Shown: piece by piece, positions 17,803 through 26,310 of the stretch
Numbering within the stretch: position 1 is the first letter of the stretch
How the letters are laid out: each line of letters begins with the position of its first letter
Position numbers and translations under genes: made by a program
DNA from: Streptomyces inusitatus
GTDB taxonomy: Bacteria; Actinomycetota; Actinomycetes; Streptomycetales; Streptomycetaceae
Reading direction: 5' to 3'
Length of the DNA: 64,000 bases
NCBI RefSeq assembly: GCF_014651115.1
Contig: NZ_BMWG01000006.1
Location: 62,001 to 126,000, forward strand
The notes under the pieces: model-generated
The model's input: the letters and a program-made list of their open reading frames with translations, nothing else
What the model was told of the DNA's origin: nothing
Databases searched by the model: none

Positions 17803-17823
17803 CCCGCCGGGGCCCGGCGGGTC
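17801..17823. terminator. Bidirectional terminator hairpin
   Basis: GACCCGCCGG, a 3-base loop, then CCGGCGGGTC: a perfect 10-bp stem that begins in the stop codon of the DinB gene. It lies between convergent genes and can serve both. Confidence 0.75.
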
Positions 17824-17837
17824 GGCGGCTCGGCGGA

Positions 17838-18395
17838 TCAGCGCCGGGTGGCCAGCCGGACGACGGCGCCGGCCGCCGCGCCCAGGACGAGAAGGATCCA
17901 CCAGCTCGGTTGCAGCAGGTAGTACACGAAGGCGAGGGAGATGAGCGAGCAGTAGACCGCCGCCGCCACGGACAGCACGAACTGGGGTTTGGCGGGTCCC
18001 GCCCGGTTGAGGCGGACCAGGAGGGCGATCAGTACGGATGCCCAGAGGAAGGCCTCCTCCTTGCCGAAAGTCAGGCTGACGGCGAGATCGTTGGCGAAGA
18101 GGAACCAGCCGTACTCCGTCAGTTCACTGATCGGGATGAAGAAGACGGGACGCTCCTCGGCCAGGTGGCTCGGCGAGAGATTCTCGTAACGCTCGAAGAG
18201 CAGCAGGAGCGTCAGCCCCACCGCGTGCGGGATGCCGGTCGCCAGGCCGACTGCCCGCCGCCGCAGAACCGTCGCCTTCGAAGGCTCTTCCTGTACGGGC
18301 GGTCGGGGCGGCAGCGGCGGCCGGGGAGGGAATGCCGGTACGGGCGGACCGGCGGGGTCGGGCCGGTCGCCGGGGTCTGCGGGGCGCTCGTCCAT
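17838..18395 (-). CDS. Small integral membrane protein, function unknown
   Basis: This 185-residue protein has an N-terminal Pro-rich cytoplasmic segment (~1-40, PAFPPRPPLPPRPP). About four hydrophobic spans follow: AVGLTLLLLFERY, the WFLFANDLAVSL region, ASVLIALLVRL and FVLSVAAAVYCSLISLAFVYYLL, and a last one near WWILLVLGAAAGAVV. I recognise no family. It converges with the DinB gene. Confidence 0.7.
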   Translation of the reverse strand: MDERPADPGDRPDPAGPPVPAFPPRPPLPPRPPVQEEPSKATVLRRRAVGLATGIPHAVGLTLLLLFERYENLSPSHLAEERPVFFIPISELTEYGWFLFANDLAVSLTFGKEEAFLWASVLIALLVRLNRAGPAKPQFVLSVAAAVYCSLISLAFVYYLLQPSWWILLVLGAAAGAVVRLATRR

Positions 18396-18517
18396 GGGCT
18401 CAACTTCCGTACTGCTCAGTGGAGTTCAAGGGTGCGCGCAGCGTACGCCCGGAGCGACGGGCGAACCAGTGGAGAGCTCGGCGCACGGGGGCGTACCCGG
18501 CGCGCACCGGGCGCTCC

Positions 18518-19243
18518 CTAGGACAGATTCGCCGCCCCGCGCAGCGTCGCCCCCACCCGGCGGGCCAGCCGGGCCGCGCGGCCGTCGCCGGGCTCCAGGG
18601 CCAGCAGGCCGCGCACCGCGGCGGCGGTCTGGGCGTCGGTCGTCGCGGAGGCGGCGAGGAGGGCGATCAGATGGTCGATGAGCCAGTCGCGCAGCTCCTC
18701 GGCGGGTGGCTGCTTGTTCTCGTCCAGCCAGATCAGCGAGGCCGCCTCGACCGCCGCGATCCAGGTGCGGACGAGCATCCGCAGCCGGGGTCCCGGGCGG
18801 GCGGCGGCGAGGTGGACCAGGATCTGGTCGGCGGCGGTGCGCCGGACCTCGTCCACGATCGCGGTCGTACGGGAGGTCTCGGCCATGCTGCCGCCGCGCA
18901 GCAGTGCGCTGAAGCCGGTGTCGCGCGCGTCCACGAAGGCGAGATACCGGTCGAGGAGCCGCGCAAGACGCTCCGTCGGCGGCCCGGACGGCGGCTCGGT
19001 CAGACATCGCCGCAGCTCGTCCGCCGCCGAGCGCAGGGCCGTCTCGTACAACTGCTGTTTCCCGCCCGGGAAGTAGCGGTAGACCAGCGGCCGTGACACC
19101 CCCGCCGCCTCCGCCACGTCGTCGAGGGAGACCTCCTCCGGCGGCTGGTGCGCGAAGAGCCTGAGCGCGGCGGTGAGCAGCTGCCCCCGGCGTTCCTCGA
19201 CGCTCAGCCGTCGGTACGCACGGGTGGTCACGGGTGTCGTCAT
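18518..19243 (-). CDS. TetR-family transcriptional regulator
   Basis: This is a 241-residue TetR regulator. The N-terminal DNA-binding domain is clear: RRGQLLTAALRLFAHQPPEEVSLDDVAEAAGVSRPLVYRYFPGGKQQLYETAL. The remaining ~180 residues are the helical ligand-binding domain. It lies 49 bp downstream of the diiron oxygenase gene on the same strand, so the two are probably one operon and the regulator may control it. Confidence 0.93.
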   Translation of the reverse strand: MTTPVTTRAYRRLSVEERRGQLLTAALRLFAHQPPEEVSLDDVAEAAGVSRPLVYRYFPGGKQQLYETALRSAADELRRCLTEPPSGPPTERLARLLDRYLAFVDARDTGFSALLRGGSMAETSRTTAIVDEVRRTAADQILVHLAAARPGPRLRMLVRTWIAAVEAASLIWLDENKQPPAEELRDWLIDHLIALLAASATTDAQTAAAVRGLLALEPGDGRAARLARRVGATLRGAANLS

Positions 19244-19292
19244 GCCTGAAAGCCTAGGGCTTGGCTATGACATCGAACGCCGTCGCCCCTGC

Positions 19293-20231
19293 TCACGCCA
19301 GCAGCCCCGAGCTTCTCCACAGCCGGCGGCCGGTCCCGCCCAACACCCCTATGTCATCGAGGAAATCGGTCAGCCGGCGCGCCCCCGAACGCATCACCTC
19401 GCGGCGGTGTCCGCTCGCGCGCACCTGGGCGACGGCCTCGCGCCGGTCTAGGCCCACCTCCGTGTACACCCGGGGGTTGATGAAGCAGACCGAGAAGACC
19501 CGCGCCGCCTCGCCGCAGCTCACCCGGGTCAACTCCCGTTCCCAGCGCGGCGCGGTCGCCATCTGGCGGCGCAACTCCTCCCGCGCGTACCGCACATGGC
19601 GTGCCTCCTCAACCACATGGATCCGGGTGATCCCCCGGATCAGCGGCTGGACCCGCTCGTCGGGGAAGGTCAGCCGCTGCATCCAGTCGAGGATCTCCTC
19701 GCCGAGCAGGGTGGCGGCGAAGGAGCCGGGGGTGGTGGAGACGGTCTTCAGGACGCGGGCGATGTCGTGGTAGCGCCGGGGGACGGGGTACGCGGGGGCG
19801 CCGACGCGCTCGATCATGCGGGCGAACATCATGGAGTGCCGACACTCGTCCGCGATCTCGGTGAGTGCGTAGCGGACGTGTTGGCTGGTCAGAGGCTTGT
19901 CATAGATGTGCCGGACCAGCAGCTGAATGAGGATGACCTCGAACCAGATGCCGAGCGAGGCCAGCGAGGCGGCCTCGTGCCGGGACAGGTCCCGGCGCTG
20001 TTCCTCGGGCATCAGCCGCCACAGCGGGGTGCCGTGGAGGGAGACCAGCTCCGGCGGGAGGAACCATTTGCCGTCCTCGAAGGGCGCGTCCCAGTCGAGC
20101 TCCCGGTCCGGGTCGAAGGAGTGCTTGGCGGAGGCCTCCAGCAGTCGGCGGGCGACCGTTTCGCGGTCGCGGAGCGGGCCGAGCGCGTCGTACCGGAGGC
20201 GTGGGTCGCGGGTGCCGGTGGTCGTCGTCAT
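19293..20231 (-). CDS. AurF-like diiron oxygenase
   Basis: This is a 312-residue non-heme diiron protein of the AurF (p-aminobenzoate N-oxygenase) type. The helical bundle carries ligand motifs LSRHEAASLASLGIWFEV, LTEIADECRHSMMFARMI (E...ExxH) and IRIHVVEEARHVRYAREEL-like helix ITRIHVVEEARHVRYAREE (EExxH). A further His/Glu set is near LLGEEILDWMQR. Such enzymes oxidise aryl-amines or act as related oxygenases. The substrate here is unknown and no biosynthetic genes adjoin. ATG 20231 is the start. A repeat-rich region lies upstream. Confidence 0.88.
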   Translation of the reverse strand: MTTTTGTRDPRLRYDALGPLRDRETVARRLLEASAKHSFDPDRELDWDAPFEDGKWFLPPELVSLHGTPLWRLMPEEQRRDLSRHEAASLASLGIWFEVILIQLLVRHIYDKPLTSQHVRYALTEIADECRHSMMFARMIERVGAPAYPVPRRYHDIARVLKTVSTTPGSFAATLLGEEILDWMQRLTFPDERVQPLIRGITRIHVVEEARHVRYAREELRRQMATAPRWERELTRVSCGEAARVFSVCFINPRVYTEVGLDRREAVAQVRASGHRREVMRSGARRLTDFLDDIGVLGGTGRRLWRSSGLLA

Positions 20232-20317
20232 ACGGGCGGCCCCTCGTGGGCGTCGGCCGGGGCGCGGGCGCGCCCCCGGTCATCCCTTATGAGACTCCCC
20301 GTCAGCAAGCTCGTCAA

Positions 20318-20399
20318 CACCCGGCGAGAACCCGGCGAGAACCCGGCGAGAACCCGGCGGAAGCCCGGCGGGAAAACGCCCGGAGACCGCCCGGAGACC
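20318..20399. repeat. Tandem 11-bp repeats in intergenic region
   Basis: There are five consecutive 11-bp units of the form aacccggcgag (20318-20372; the first, fourth and fifth vary at the ends). After a short gap follow two identical units gcccggagacc (20378-20399). They lie between the divergent AurF-like and ADP-ribosylglycohydrolase genes. The origin is probably slippage; a regulatory role is unproven. Confidence 0.85.
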
Positions 20400-20482
20400 G
20401 TCCGCGCGCGGGACGGAAACGGCCCGGTTCCCGGCCGGGGCGACGGATGTACGGAGCGTGTCCGCTCCGGCAGCATGGCGTC

Positions 20483-21379
20483 ATGACCTCGACCGTTACC
20501 CAGGCCAACCGTGAAGCCGCCCTCCGCAGCCTCCAGGGGCTCGCCCTCGGCGACGCCTTCGGGGAGCGCTGGTTCCCGCCCCTCCGGGACCCCGCCCGCG
20601 CGCTCGACGAGATCAGGGCCCGCCGTACCCCCGAGGAGCCCGACTGGCGCTGGACCGACGACACCGCCCTCGCGCTGGCGGTCCATCAGACGCTCTCGCG
20701 CTGCGGCGAGATCGACCAGGACCGGCTGGCCGCCGCCTTCGCCCGCGCCTACGAGGACGATCCGGCGCGCGGCTACGGGCAGGGGATGCGTCTCCTGCTG
20801 CCCCGGCTGCTGGCGGAGCCCGGGAGCTGGCGGACGCTCGCGCCCCGGCTCTTCGACGGCGGCAGCTTCGGCAACGGCGCGGCGATGCGGGTCGCCCCGC
20901 TCGGCGCCTGGTTCTCCGCCGACCCGGACCGCGCCGCCGCGCAGGCCGAACTCTCGGCCCGGGTCACCCACGCCCACCCCGAGGGCGTCGCGGGCGCGGT
21001 CGCGGTCGCCGTGGCCGCAGCGCTCTCCGCCCGCCACGCCCTCTCCGTCGACGCCGTCGCCGACCGCACCCCCCTCGGGACCGTCCACGACGGCCTCCGC
21101 CGCGCCGCCGCCCTCCCCCTCACCACCCCGCCCCACAAGGCCGCCGCCCTCCTCGGCAACGGCCGCCACACCCGCGCCGACGACACCGTCCCCTTCGCCG
21201 TCTGGACCGCCGCCCGCCACCCCCACGACCTCGAAGCCGCCCTCTGGTCCACCGCCGAGGCCCTCGGTGACACCGACACCACCTGCGCCATCACCGGCGG
21301 CATCGTCTCCTCCGCCACCGGCGTCGACTCCGTCCCCCCGGCCTGGCTCGCCCGCCGCGAGGCACTCCCCGAGTGGTGA
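20483..21379 (+). CDS. ADP-ribosylglycohydrolase family protein
   Basis: This is a 298-residue DraG/ARH-type protein. ATG 20483 begins MTSTVTQANREAALRSLQGLALGDAFGERW. The family's metal-binding acids are seen in RWTDDTALALAV (~60) and in the late motif LGDTDTTCAITGGIVSSATG (~265), which bind two Mg ions. SFGNGAAMRVAPLGAWF (~130) is also typical. It would remove ADP-ribose from proteins or small molecules in the cytoplasm. No matching transferase gene is visible nearby. The 3' half is extremely C-rich in codon third positions. Confidence 0.92.
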   Translation: MTSTVTQANREAALRSLQGLALGDAFGERWFPPLRDPARALDEIRARRTPEEPDWRWTDDTALALAVHQTLSRCGEIDQDRLAAAFARAYEDDPARGYGQGMRLLLPRLLAEPGSWRTLAPRLFDGGSFGNGAAMRVAPLGAWFSADPDRAAAQAELSARVTHAHPEGVAGAVAVAVAAALSARHALSVDAVADRTPLGTVHDGLRRAAALPLTTPPHKAAALLGNGRHTRADDTVPFAVWTAARHPHDLEAALWSTAEALGDTDTTCAITGGIVSSATGVDSVPPAWLARREALPEW

Positions 21380-21484
21380 GGGCGTCAATGTGTGCGAGTC
21401 TCGCTCACCCGTATGGGCGGCTTTATGGCATCTCTCCTGGGTACGCTGGCACTGCCAGGCAGACTCCGTCGCATGGGAGCAATC

Positions 21485-22102
21485 ATGAGCGCCGCACGCG
21501 AGTACGTGCACCACGAGCACGTCGAGTGGCTGCGGCCGCCGGGCGGCGGCTGGACAGCGGACGACCTCGACAAGCTTCCGAATCTTCCTCCGCACACGGA
21601 GCTGATCGACGGGAGCCTCATCCTCATGAGTCCGCAGACTCGATTCCACACGCGCACCATCCACTACCTGGTGCACGCGCTGATGTCGCAGGTGCCGGAG
21701 GAGTGGGAGGCGATCGCGGAGATGACAGTCAGGCTGGACGAGAGGAATCGTCCCGAGCCGGACGTGCTCGTCGTTTCGGTGGACGCGGACACGGGCGCAC
21801 GGCAGACCTCGTTCAACCCTGAAGACGTCCTTCTCGCCGTCGAGGTGGTCTCCGCCGACTCCATCGAGCGCGACCGCGAGGTCAAGCCCCACAAGTACGC
21901 CCGCGCGGGCATCCCGCACTTCTGGCGTGTGGAGGAGAGCGACGGCCTTCCCGTCGTGCACGTCTACGAACTCGACCCGGCCGCCAAGTCGTACAGCTTC
22001 ATGGGAATTCACCACAAGCAGCTCAAGCTTGAACGTCCATTCCCCCTGGACGTCGATCTGTCCACGCTGAACCCCCGTCCCCGCCCCCGCCCCACCCCGT
22101 AA
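21485..22102 (+). CDS. Uma2-family (DUF820) putative restriction-like nuclease
   Basis: This 205-residue protein has the Uma2/DUF820 PD-(D/E)XK-like fold: LPPHTELIDGSLILMSPQTRFHTRTIHYL, then RPEPDVLVVSVD, VLLAVEVVSADSIERDREVKPHKYARAGIPHFWRVE. The acidic and Lys residues fit the nuclease core (E...PD...EVxS...K). ATG 21485 has GGGAG six bases upstream. Streptomyces genomes carry many solitary copies and the biological role is not established. It ends three bases before the convergent PBP gene. Confidence 0.88.
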   Translation: MSAAREYVHHEHVEWLRPPGGGWTADDLDKLPNLPPHTELIDGSLILMSPQTRFHTRTIHYLVHALMSQVPEEWEAIAEMTVRLDERNRPEPDVLVVSVDADTGARQTSFNPEDVLLAVEVVSADSIERDREVKPHKYARAGIPHFWRVEESDGLPVVHVYELDPAAKSYSFMGIHHKQLKLERPFPLDVDLSTLNPRPRPRPTP

Positions 22103-22105
22103 CCC

Positions 22106-23566
22106 TCACCTCCGCAGCCCCGCCTCCATCACCGCCCGGGCGATCGGGGCCGCGCTGCCGCCGCCGCTGATGTGGCCGCGGACGGCTTCGGCGTCCTCGA
22201 CGACGACGGCGACGGCGACGGAGGGTTGGACGGAGTCGGGTCGCTGGGCCCAGGAGATGAACCAGGCGTAGGGGGTGCCGGAGTTGCTGAGGCCGTGTTG
22301 GGCGGTGCCGGTTTTGCCGCCGACGGTGGCACCGGGGATGGCGGCGGAGGAGCCGGTGCCCTGCTCGACGGCGGAGATCATGAGGCGTTGGAGCTGGTGG
22401 GCGGTGGAGGGGGTCATCGCCTGCTGGTAGGAGCGCTGGTGGGCCTGGGTGACGGTGCGGGTGCCGCCGCCGGAGGTGACACGGTCCACGAGGTAGGGGT
22501 GTTTGAGGGCGCCGCCGTTGGCGACGGCGGCCGAGACCATCGCCATCTGGAGGGGGGTGGCGGTGGTGTTGAACTGGCCGATGGAGGAGAGCGCGAGCTG
22601 GTCCACCGACATATGGGTGTCGAAGTTCGAGGGGACGACGGCCGAGGGGATCCTCAGAGTGTGGTCGTTGAAGCCGAACCGGCGGACCGCCGCGAGCATT
22701 CCGGGCCCTCCGACGCGTACGCCCAGCTCGGCCATCACGGTGTTGCAGGACCACTGGATGGCGTACGCGAGCGAGGCGTCGCCGCAGCCGTCCGCCGCGT
22801 CGGGGAGGGTGGTGCGGGTGCCGGGCAGGAGATACGGGTCGGGGGTGCCGGTGGGGGCCTCGGGGTCCGTGACCACGCCCGCGTCGAGCGCGGCGGCGGC
22901 CGTCACGATCTTGAAGGCGGAGCCGGGCGGATAGGTCTGCCGGATCGCCCGGTTCAGCATGGGCTGGGTGGGCAGGGCATTGAGCCGCGCCCACTCCTCG
23001 CGTACCGCCCGCCCGGTGCCGGAGAGGACGCCGGGGTCGTACGAGGGGCTGCTCACCAGCGCGAGAATCCGGCCGGTGGAGGGTTCGAGGGCGGCCACCG
23101 CGCCGCGTTTGCCGCCGAGTCCCGCGTACGCGGCCTTCTGCATCGCCGGTTCGAGGGTGGTGACGACCCGCCCGCCCGCGGGCCGGCCCCGGCTGAGGTC
23201 GTTCCAGAGCGGGAACGGGGAGAGCAGCGGGTCCGTGCCCGAGAGCATCGGGTCCTCGGCGCTCTCCACCAGGGTGGTGCCGTACGTCTGCGAGGAGAAC
23301 CCGGTCACCGGCGCGTACAGCGGGCCGTCGGTGTAGGTGCGTTCGTAGCGCAGCTGCTGGCCGCTGTCCCGGGAGCCGGTGACCGGCCGGCCGCCGACCA
23401 GGATGTCGCCGCGCGGCTCGGCGTAACGGGCGATGACCGAGCGCCGGTTGGCCGGGTTGCGGTCCAGCGAGCCGGCCTCGATGAGCTGCACCCGGGCCGC
23501 GTTGAGCAGCAGTGCGGCCAGCAGGACCAGACAGAGCGCGGCGGCGCGCCGGGCATGGCGGATCAC
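22106..23566 (-). CDS. Class B penicillin-binding protein (peptidoglycan transpeptidase)
   Basis: This is a 486-residue class B PBP. It has an N-terminal membrane anchor (ALCLVLLAALLLNAARV), a dimerisation region (NRRSVIARYAEPRGDI) and a transpeptidase domain. The active-site motifs are PPGSAFKIV (SxxK), WSCNTVMAE (SxN) and VGGKTGTAQHG (KTG). GTG 23566 overlaps the stop of the FtsW/RodA gene (GTGA). SEDS and PBP2 proteins encoded side by side normally form one polymerase-transpeptidase pair. In Streptomyces such extra pairs act in tip growth or sporulation; which of these applies here is unknown. Confidence 0.95.
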   Translation of the reverse strand: MIRHARRAAALCLVLLAALLLNAARVQLIEAGSLDRNPANRRSVIARYAEPRGDILVGGRPVTGSRDSGQQLRYERTYTDGPLYAPVTGFSSQTYGTTLVESAEDPMLSGTDPLLSPFPLWNDLSRGRPAGGRVVTTLEPAMQKAAYAGLGGKRGAVAALEPSTGRILALVSSPSYDPGVLSGTGRAVREEWARLNALPTQPMLNRAIRQTYPPGSAFKIVTAAAALDAGVVTDPEAPTGTPDPYLLPGTRTTLPDAADGCGDASLAYAIQWSCNTVMAELGVRVGGPGMLAAVRRFGFNDHTLRIPSAVVPSNFDTHMSVDQLALSSIGQFNTTATPLQMAMVSAAVANGGALKHPYLVDRVTSGGGTRTVTQAHQRSYQQAMTPSTAHQLQRLMISAVEQGTGSSAAIPGATVGGKTGTAQHGLSNSGTPYAWFISWAQRPDSVQPSVAVAVVVEDAEAVRGHISGGGSAAPIARAVMEAGLRR

Positions 23567-24942
23567 CGGCGCTCTCCCGCCGCGAGGACCAGGGGCCCGC
23601 TCGCCTCGGGCAGCGGTCTGCGGGCCGAGTCGCTGACCCGGATCAGCAGCGCCACGATGACCCAGTTGGTGACGACGGAGGAGCCGCCCTGCGCCAGGAA
23701 GGGCATCGCCATGCCGGTGAGCGGGATCAGCCCGGTCACTCCGCCGGTGATCACGAAGACCTGGAGCGCGACGATGGAGGCGAGCCCGACGGCGAGCAGC
23801 CGCCCGAAGGGGTCGCGCAGACAGAGCCCGCACTTGTAGCCGCGGGCCACCAGCAGCGCGTACAGCAGCAGGATCCCGCTCAGCCCCGCCAGCCCCAGCT
23901 CCTCCCCGGCGGTGGCGAGGACGAAGTCCGACTTGGCGGCGAAGCCGATCAGGGTGGAGTGCCCGAGCCCGAGCCCGGTGCCGAGCATCCCGCCCGCGCC
24001 GAACGCGAACAGCGACTGGGCGACCTGGCTGGGGCCCTCGCCCGCCTCGATGGAGGCGAAGGGGTTCAGCCAGTCCTCGACCCGCCCGTGCACATGGGGC
24101 TCCAGTGTGCCGACGGCGAAGGCCCCGGCCGCGGCGAGGGTGAGCCCCACCGCGATCCAGCCGGTCCGGCCGGTGGCGACGTAGAGCATCACCACGAAGA
24201 GCCCGAAGAAGAGCAGCGAGGTGCCCAGGTCCCGTTCCAGCACCAGGACGCCCACGCTGATCAGCCAGATGGCGGCGATGGGCCCCAGCACCCGGCCGGT
24301 CGGCAGCTGGAGCCGCCAGAAGCGGCGGCCCGCGAGGGCCAGGGTGTGATGGTTGGCGGCGAGATACGCGGCGAAGAAGACGGCCAGCAGGATTTTGGCG
24401 AACTCGCCGGGCTGGAAGGAGAGTCCGCCGACCCGGATCCAGATCCGCGCGCCGTTCACGGCGGGGAAGAAGATCGGCACGGTCATCAGCACCAGCGCCG
24501 CGGCGACCGAGAGATAGGCGTACCGCTGGAGCACCCGGTGGTCGCGGAGCACCGCGACGACGGCGATGAACAGCGCGATGCCGAGCGTGGACCAGATCAG
24601 CTGGGCGGGGGCGGCGACCGACTCCGGGGTCTCCAGATCGAGCCGGAAGATCAGCACCAGCCCGAGGCCGTTGAGCAGCAGCGCGATGGGCAGCAGCAGC
24701 GGATCGGCGAAGGGGGCGCACAGCCGTACGGCGAGATGCGCCAGGAGCGCGAGCGCGGCCAGCCCCGCGCCGTGGCGCGGCATGTCCGGGGGCACGGCGT
24801 GATCGCGGGTGACGCCGACGATCGTGTAGCCGAGGACGGTGATGAGGACGGCGCCGATCAGGAGGGAGAGTTCGACGCCGCGCCGCTTGGGCAGGCGGGG
24901 GGCGGGCGGGGGAGCGTCCGCGGCCCTCGTCGTTGCGGTCAT
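23563..24942 (-). CDS. FtsW/RodA/SpoVE (SEDS) peptidoglycan polymerase
   Basis: This is a SEDS membrane protein of about 459 residues with around ten spans. It has typical motifs PAVNGARIWIRVGGLSFQPG, EFAKI, LERDLGTSLLFFG, GLGLGHSTLIGF, ATAGEELGLAG and PLTGMAMPFLAQGGSS. The start is ATG 24942 or ATG 24951. It polymerises lipid II into glycan strands at the membrane together with the overlapping class B PBP. The upstream sensor kinase ends 45 bp away and may be co-transcribed. Confidence 0.95.
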   Translation of the reverse strand: MTATTRAADAPPPAPRLPKRRGVELSLLIGAVLITVLGYTIVGVTRDHAVPPDMPRHGAGLAALALLAHLAVRLCAPFADPLLLPIALLLNGLGLVLIFRLDLETPESVAAPAQLIWSTLGIALFIAVVAVLRDHRVLQRYAYLSVAAALVLMTVPIFFPAVNGARIWIRVGGLSFQPGEFAKILLAVFFAAYLAANHHTLALAGRRFWRLQLPTGRVLGPIAAIWLISVGVLVLERDLGTSLLFFGLFVVMLYVATGRTGWIAVGLTLAAAGAFAVGTLEPHVHGRVEDWLNPFASIEAGEGPSQVAQSLFAFGAGGMLGTGLGLGHSTLIGFAAKSDFVLATAGEELGLAGLSGILLLYALLVARGYKCGLCLRDPFGRLLAVGLASIVALQVFVITGGVTGLIPLTGMAMPFLAQGGSSVVTNWVIVALLIRVSDSARRPLPEASGPLVLAAGERR

Positions 24943-24987
24943 GCTGCGCAACGTAGCAAGCCCGCATGCTTATGTCCCTGATGTTCC

Positions 24988-26310
24988 CTATGCGCCTTGC
25001 GTCATGCCTTGCGTCATGCCGTGCGTCGGCTGTGCCGGACACGAGTGGGCCAGCTTCACCCGGGCCACCGCCCCGCCCTCCGCCGCGTTCAGGAACCGCA
25101 GCTCCGCGCCGATCACCGCCGCCTGCCCCGCCGCGATCGTCAGCCCCAGACCGTGCCCCTTGCCGCTGCCGCCCTCGGTGCGGAACCGCGCCGGACCGTG
25201 CTCCAGCAGATACGCCGGATAGCCCGGCCCCCGGTCCTCGACCGTCACCACCGGACCGTCCACGGTCAGCACCACCGGCCCCCGCCCGTGCCGGTGCGCG
25301 TTGACGACCAGATTCCCCAGCACCCGCTCCAGCCGCCGCCGGTCGGTCTCCACGGCGGTGTCCCGCACCACCCGCACCTCGGTCTCCGTGCCCGAGGCCC
25401 GCACCACCCGCTCGGCCAGCCGCCCCAGCTCGTACACGTCCAGATCGACCTTCTCCCGGCCCGCGTCCAGCCGGGAGATCTCCAGCAGATCCTCGGTCAG
25501 GGAGCGCATCGTCCGCACCCGGTCCCGCACCAGCTCCGCGGGCCGCCCCTCCGGCAGCAGCTCGGCGGCGGCCGACAGACCGGTCAGCGGGGTGCGCAGC
25601 TCGTGCGCCACGTCCGCGGTGAAACGCTGCTCGCTCAGCAGCTTGCTCTGGAGCGAGGACGCCATCGTGTCCAGCGCCCCGGAGACCGTCGCCACCTCGT
25701 CCTGCGGCCTGCTGGGATCCGCGGTCCTGGGGTCGTTCACCCGGGCGTCCAGATCGCCCGCGCTGATCCGCCGCGCCACCTGCGCGGTCAGATGCAGCCG
25801 ACGGGTCACCCGGGTCACCGCGAACGCGCCCACCAGCAGCGTCGCCCCGATCGCCAGCACCGAGGAGCCCACGATCGCGTGGTCGAGACCGGTGATCGTC
25901 CGGGCGCTCAGCGTGTAGTCGATCCGCACTGAAAGCGCCCGCCCGTCGGCCGGGCCCGCCGCCCACATGGTCGGACGGTCCCGATGGGTGCTCACCATCG
26001 TGCCGTGCTCCCCGCGCAGCGCCAGCTCGCGCAGCGCGTCGGGCAGCCCCGGCGGATTCACCCCCGCGTACGGGGGCAGCGGCTCGCCCGCCTCGTACGC
26101 CTCGGTGACCTCCGCCAGCTTGCCGAGGGCCTTCTCCCGGGCCCGGTCCACCGTCTGGGTCGTCACCGCCGCGTGCACCAGGGCCCCCAGCAGCGCGGCG
26201 AGGGCGCAGCACATCACCGTGATGAAGAGCGCGGCCTTCCAGGTGAGCGTCGCCGTCCAGCGGGGCAGCGAGAGCCGGGGCAGGCGGGCGCGGCGGGCGG
26301 TCCGTCTCAC
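24988..26310 (-). CDS. Membrane sensor histidine kinase
   Basis: This is a 440-residue HPK1-like kinase. It has a first span (ALFITVMCCALAALLGALV), an extracytoplasmic sensor of ~95 residues, a second span (AIVGSSVLAIGATLLVGAFAV), HAMP, a HisKA domain with the phospho-His in FTADVAHELRTPLTGL (H-box), and HATPase boxes RVLGNLVVNAHRHG, VEDRGPGYP and GKGHGLGLTIAAGQA. It ends in a short repeat GMTQGMTQG encoded by a 12-bp tandem repeat. No response-regulator gene adjoins it. It overlaps a lipoprotein gene by 4 nt. The combination recalls the lipoprotein/kinase pair CseA/CseC of the sigma-E envelope-stress system, but identity with it is not claimed. Confidence 0.93.
   Translation of the reverse strand: MRRTARRARLPRLSLPRWTATLTWKAALFITVMCCALAALLGALVHAAVTTQTVDRAREKALGKLAEVTEAYEAGEPLPPYAGVNPPGLPDALRELALRGEHGTMVSTHRDRPTMWAAGPADGRALSVRIDYTLSARTITGLDHAIVGSSVLAIGATLLVGAFAVTRVTRRLHLTAQVARRISAGDLDARVNDPRTADPSRPQDEVATVSGALDTMASSLQSKLLSEQRFTADVAHELRTPLTGLSAAAELLPEGRPAELVRDRVRTMRSLTEDLLEISRLDAGREKVDLDVYELGRLAERVVRASGTETEVRVVRDTAVETDRRRLERVLGNLVVNAHRHGRGPVVLTVDGPVVTVEDRGPGYPAYLLEHGPARFRTEGGSGKGHGLGLTIAAGQAAVIGAELRFLNAAEGGAVARVKLAHSCPAQPTHGMTQGMTQGA

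Noticed and set aside
19293..20231. AurF-like oxygenase and SARP as parts of one antibiotic cluster
   Set aside because: They are 35 kb apart with unrelated housekeeping and envelope genes between; no core biosynthetic enzyme is present.
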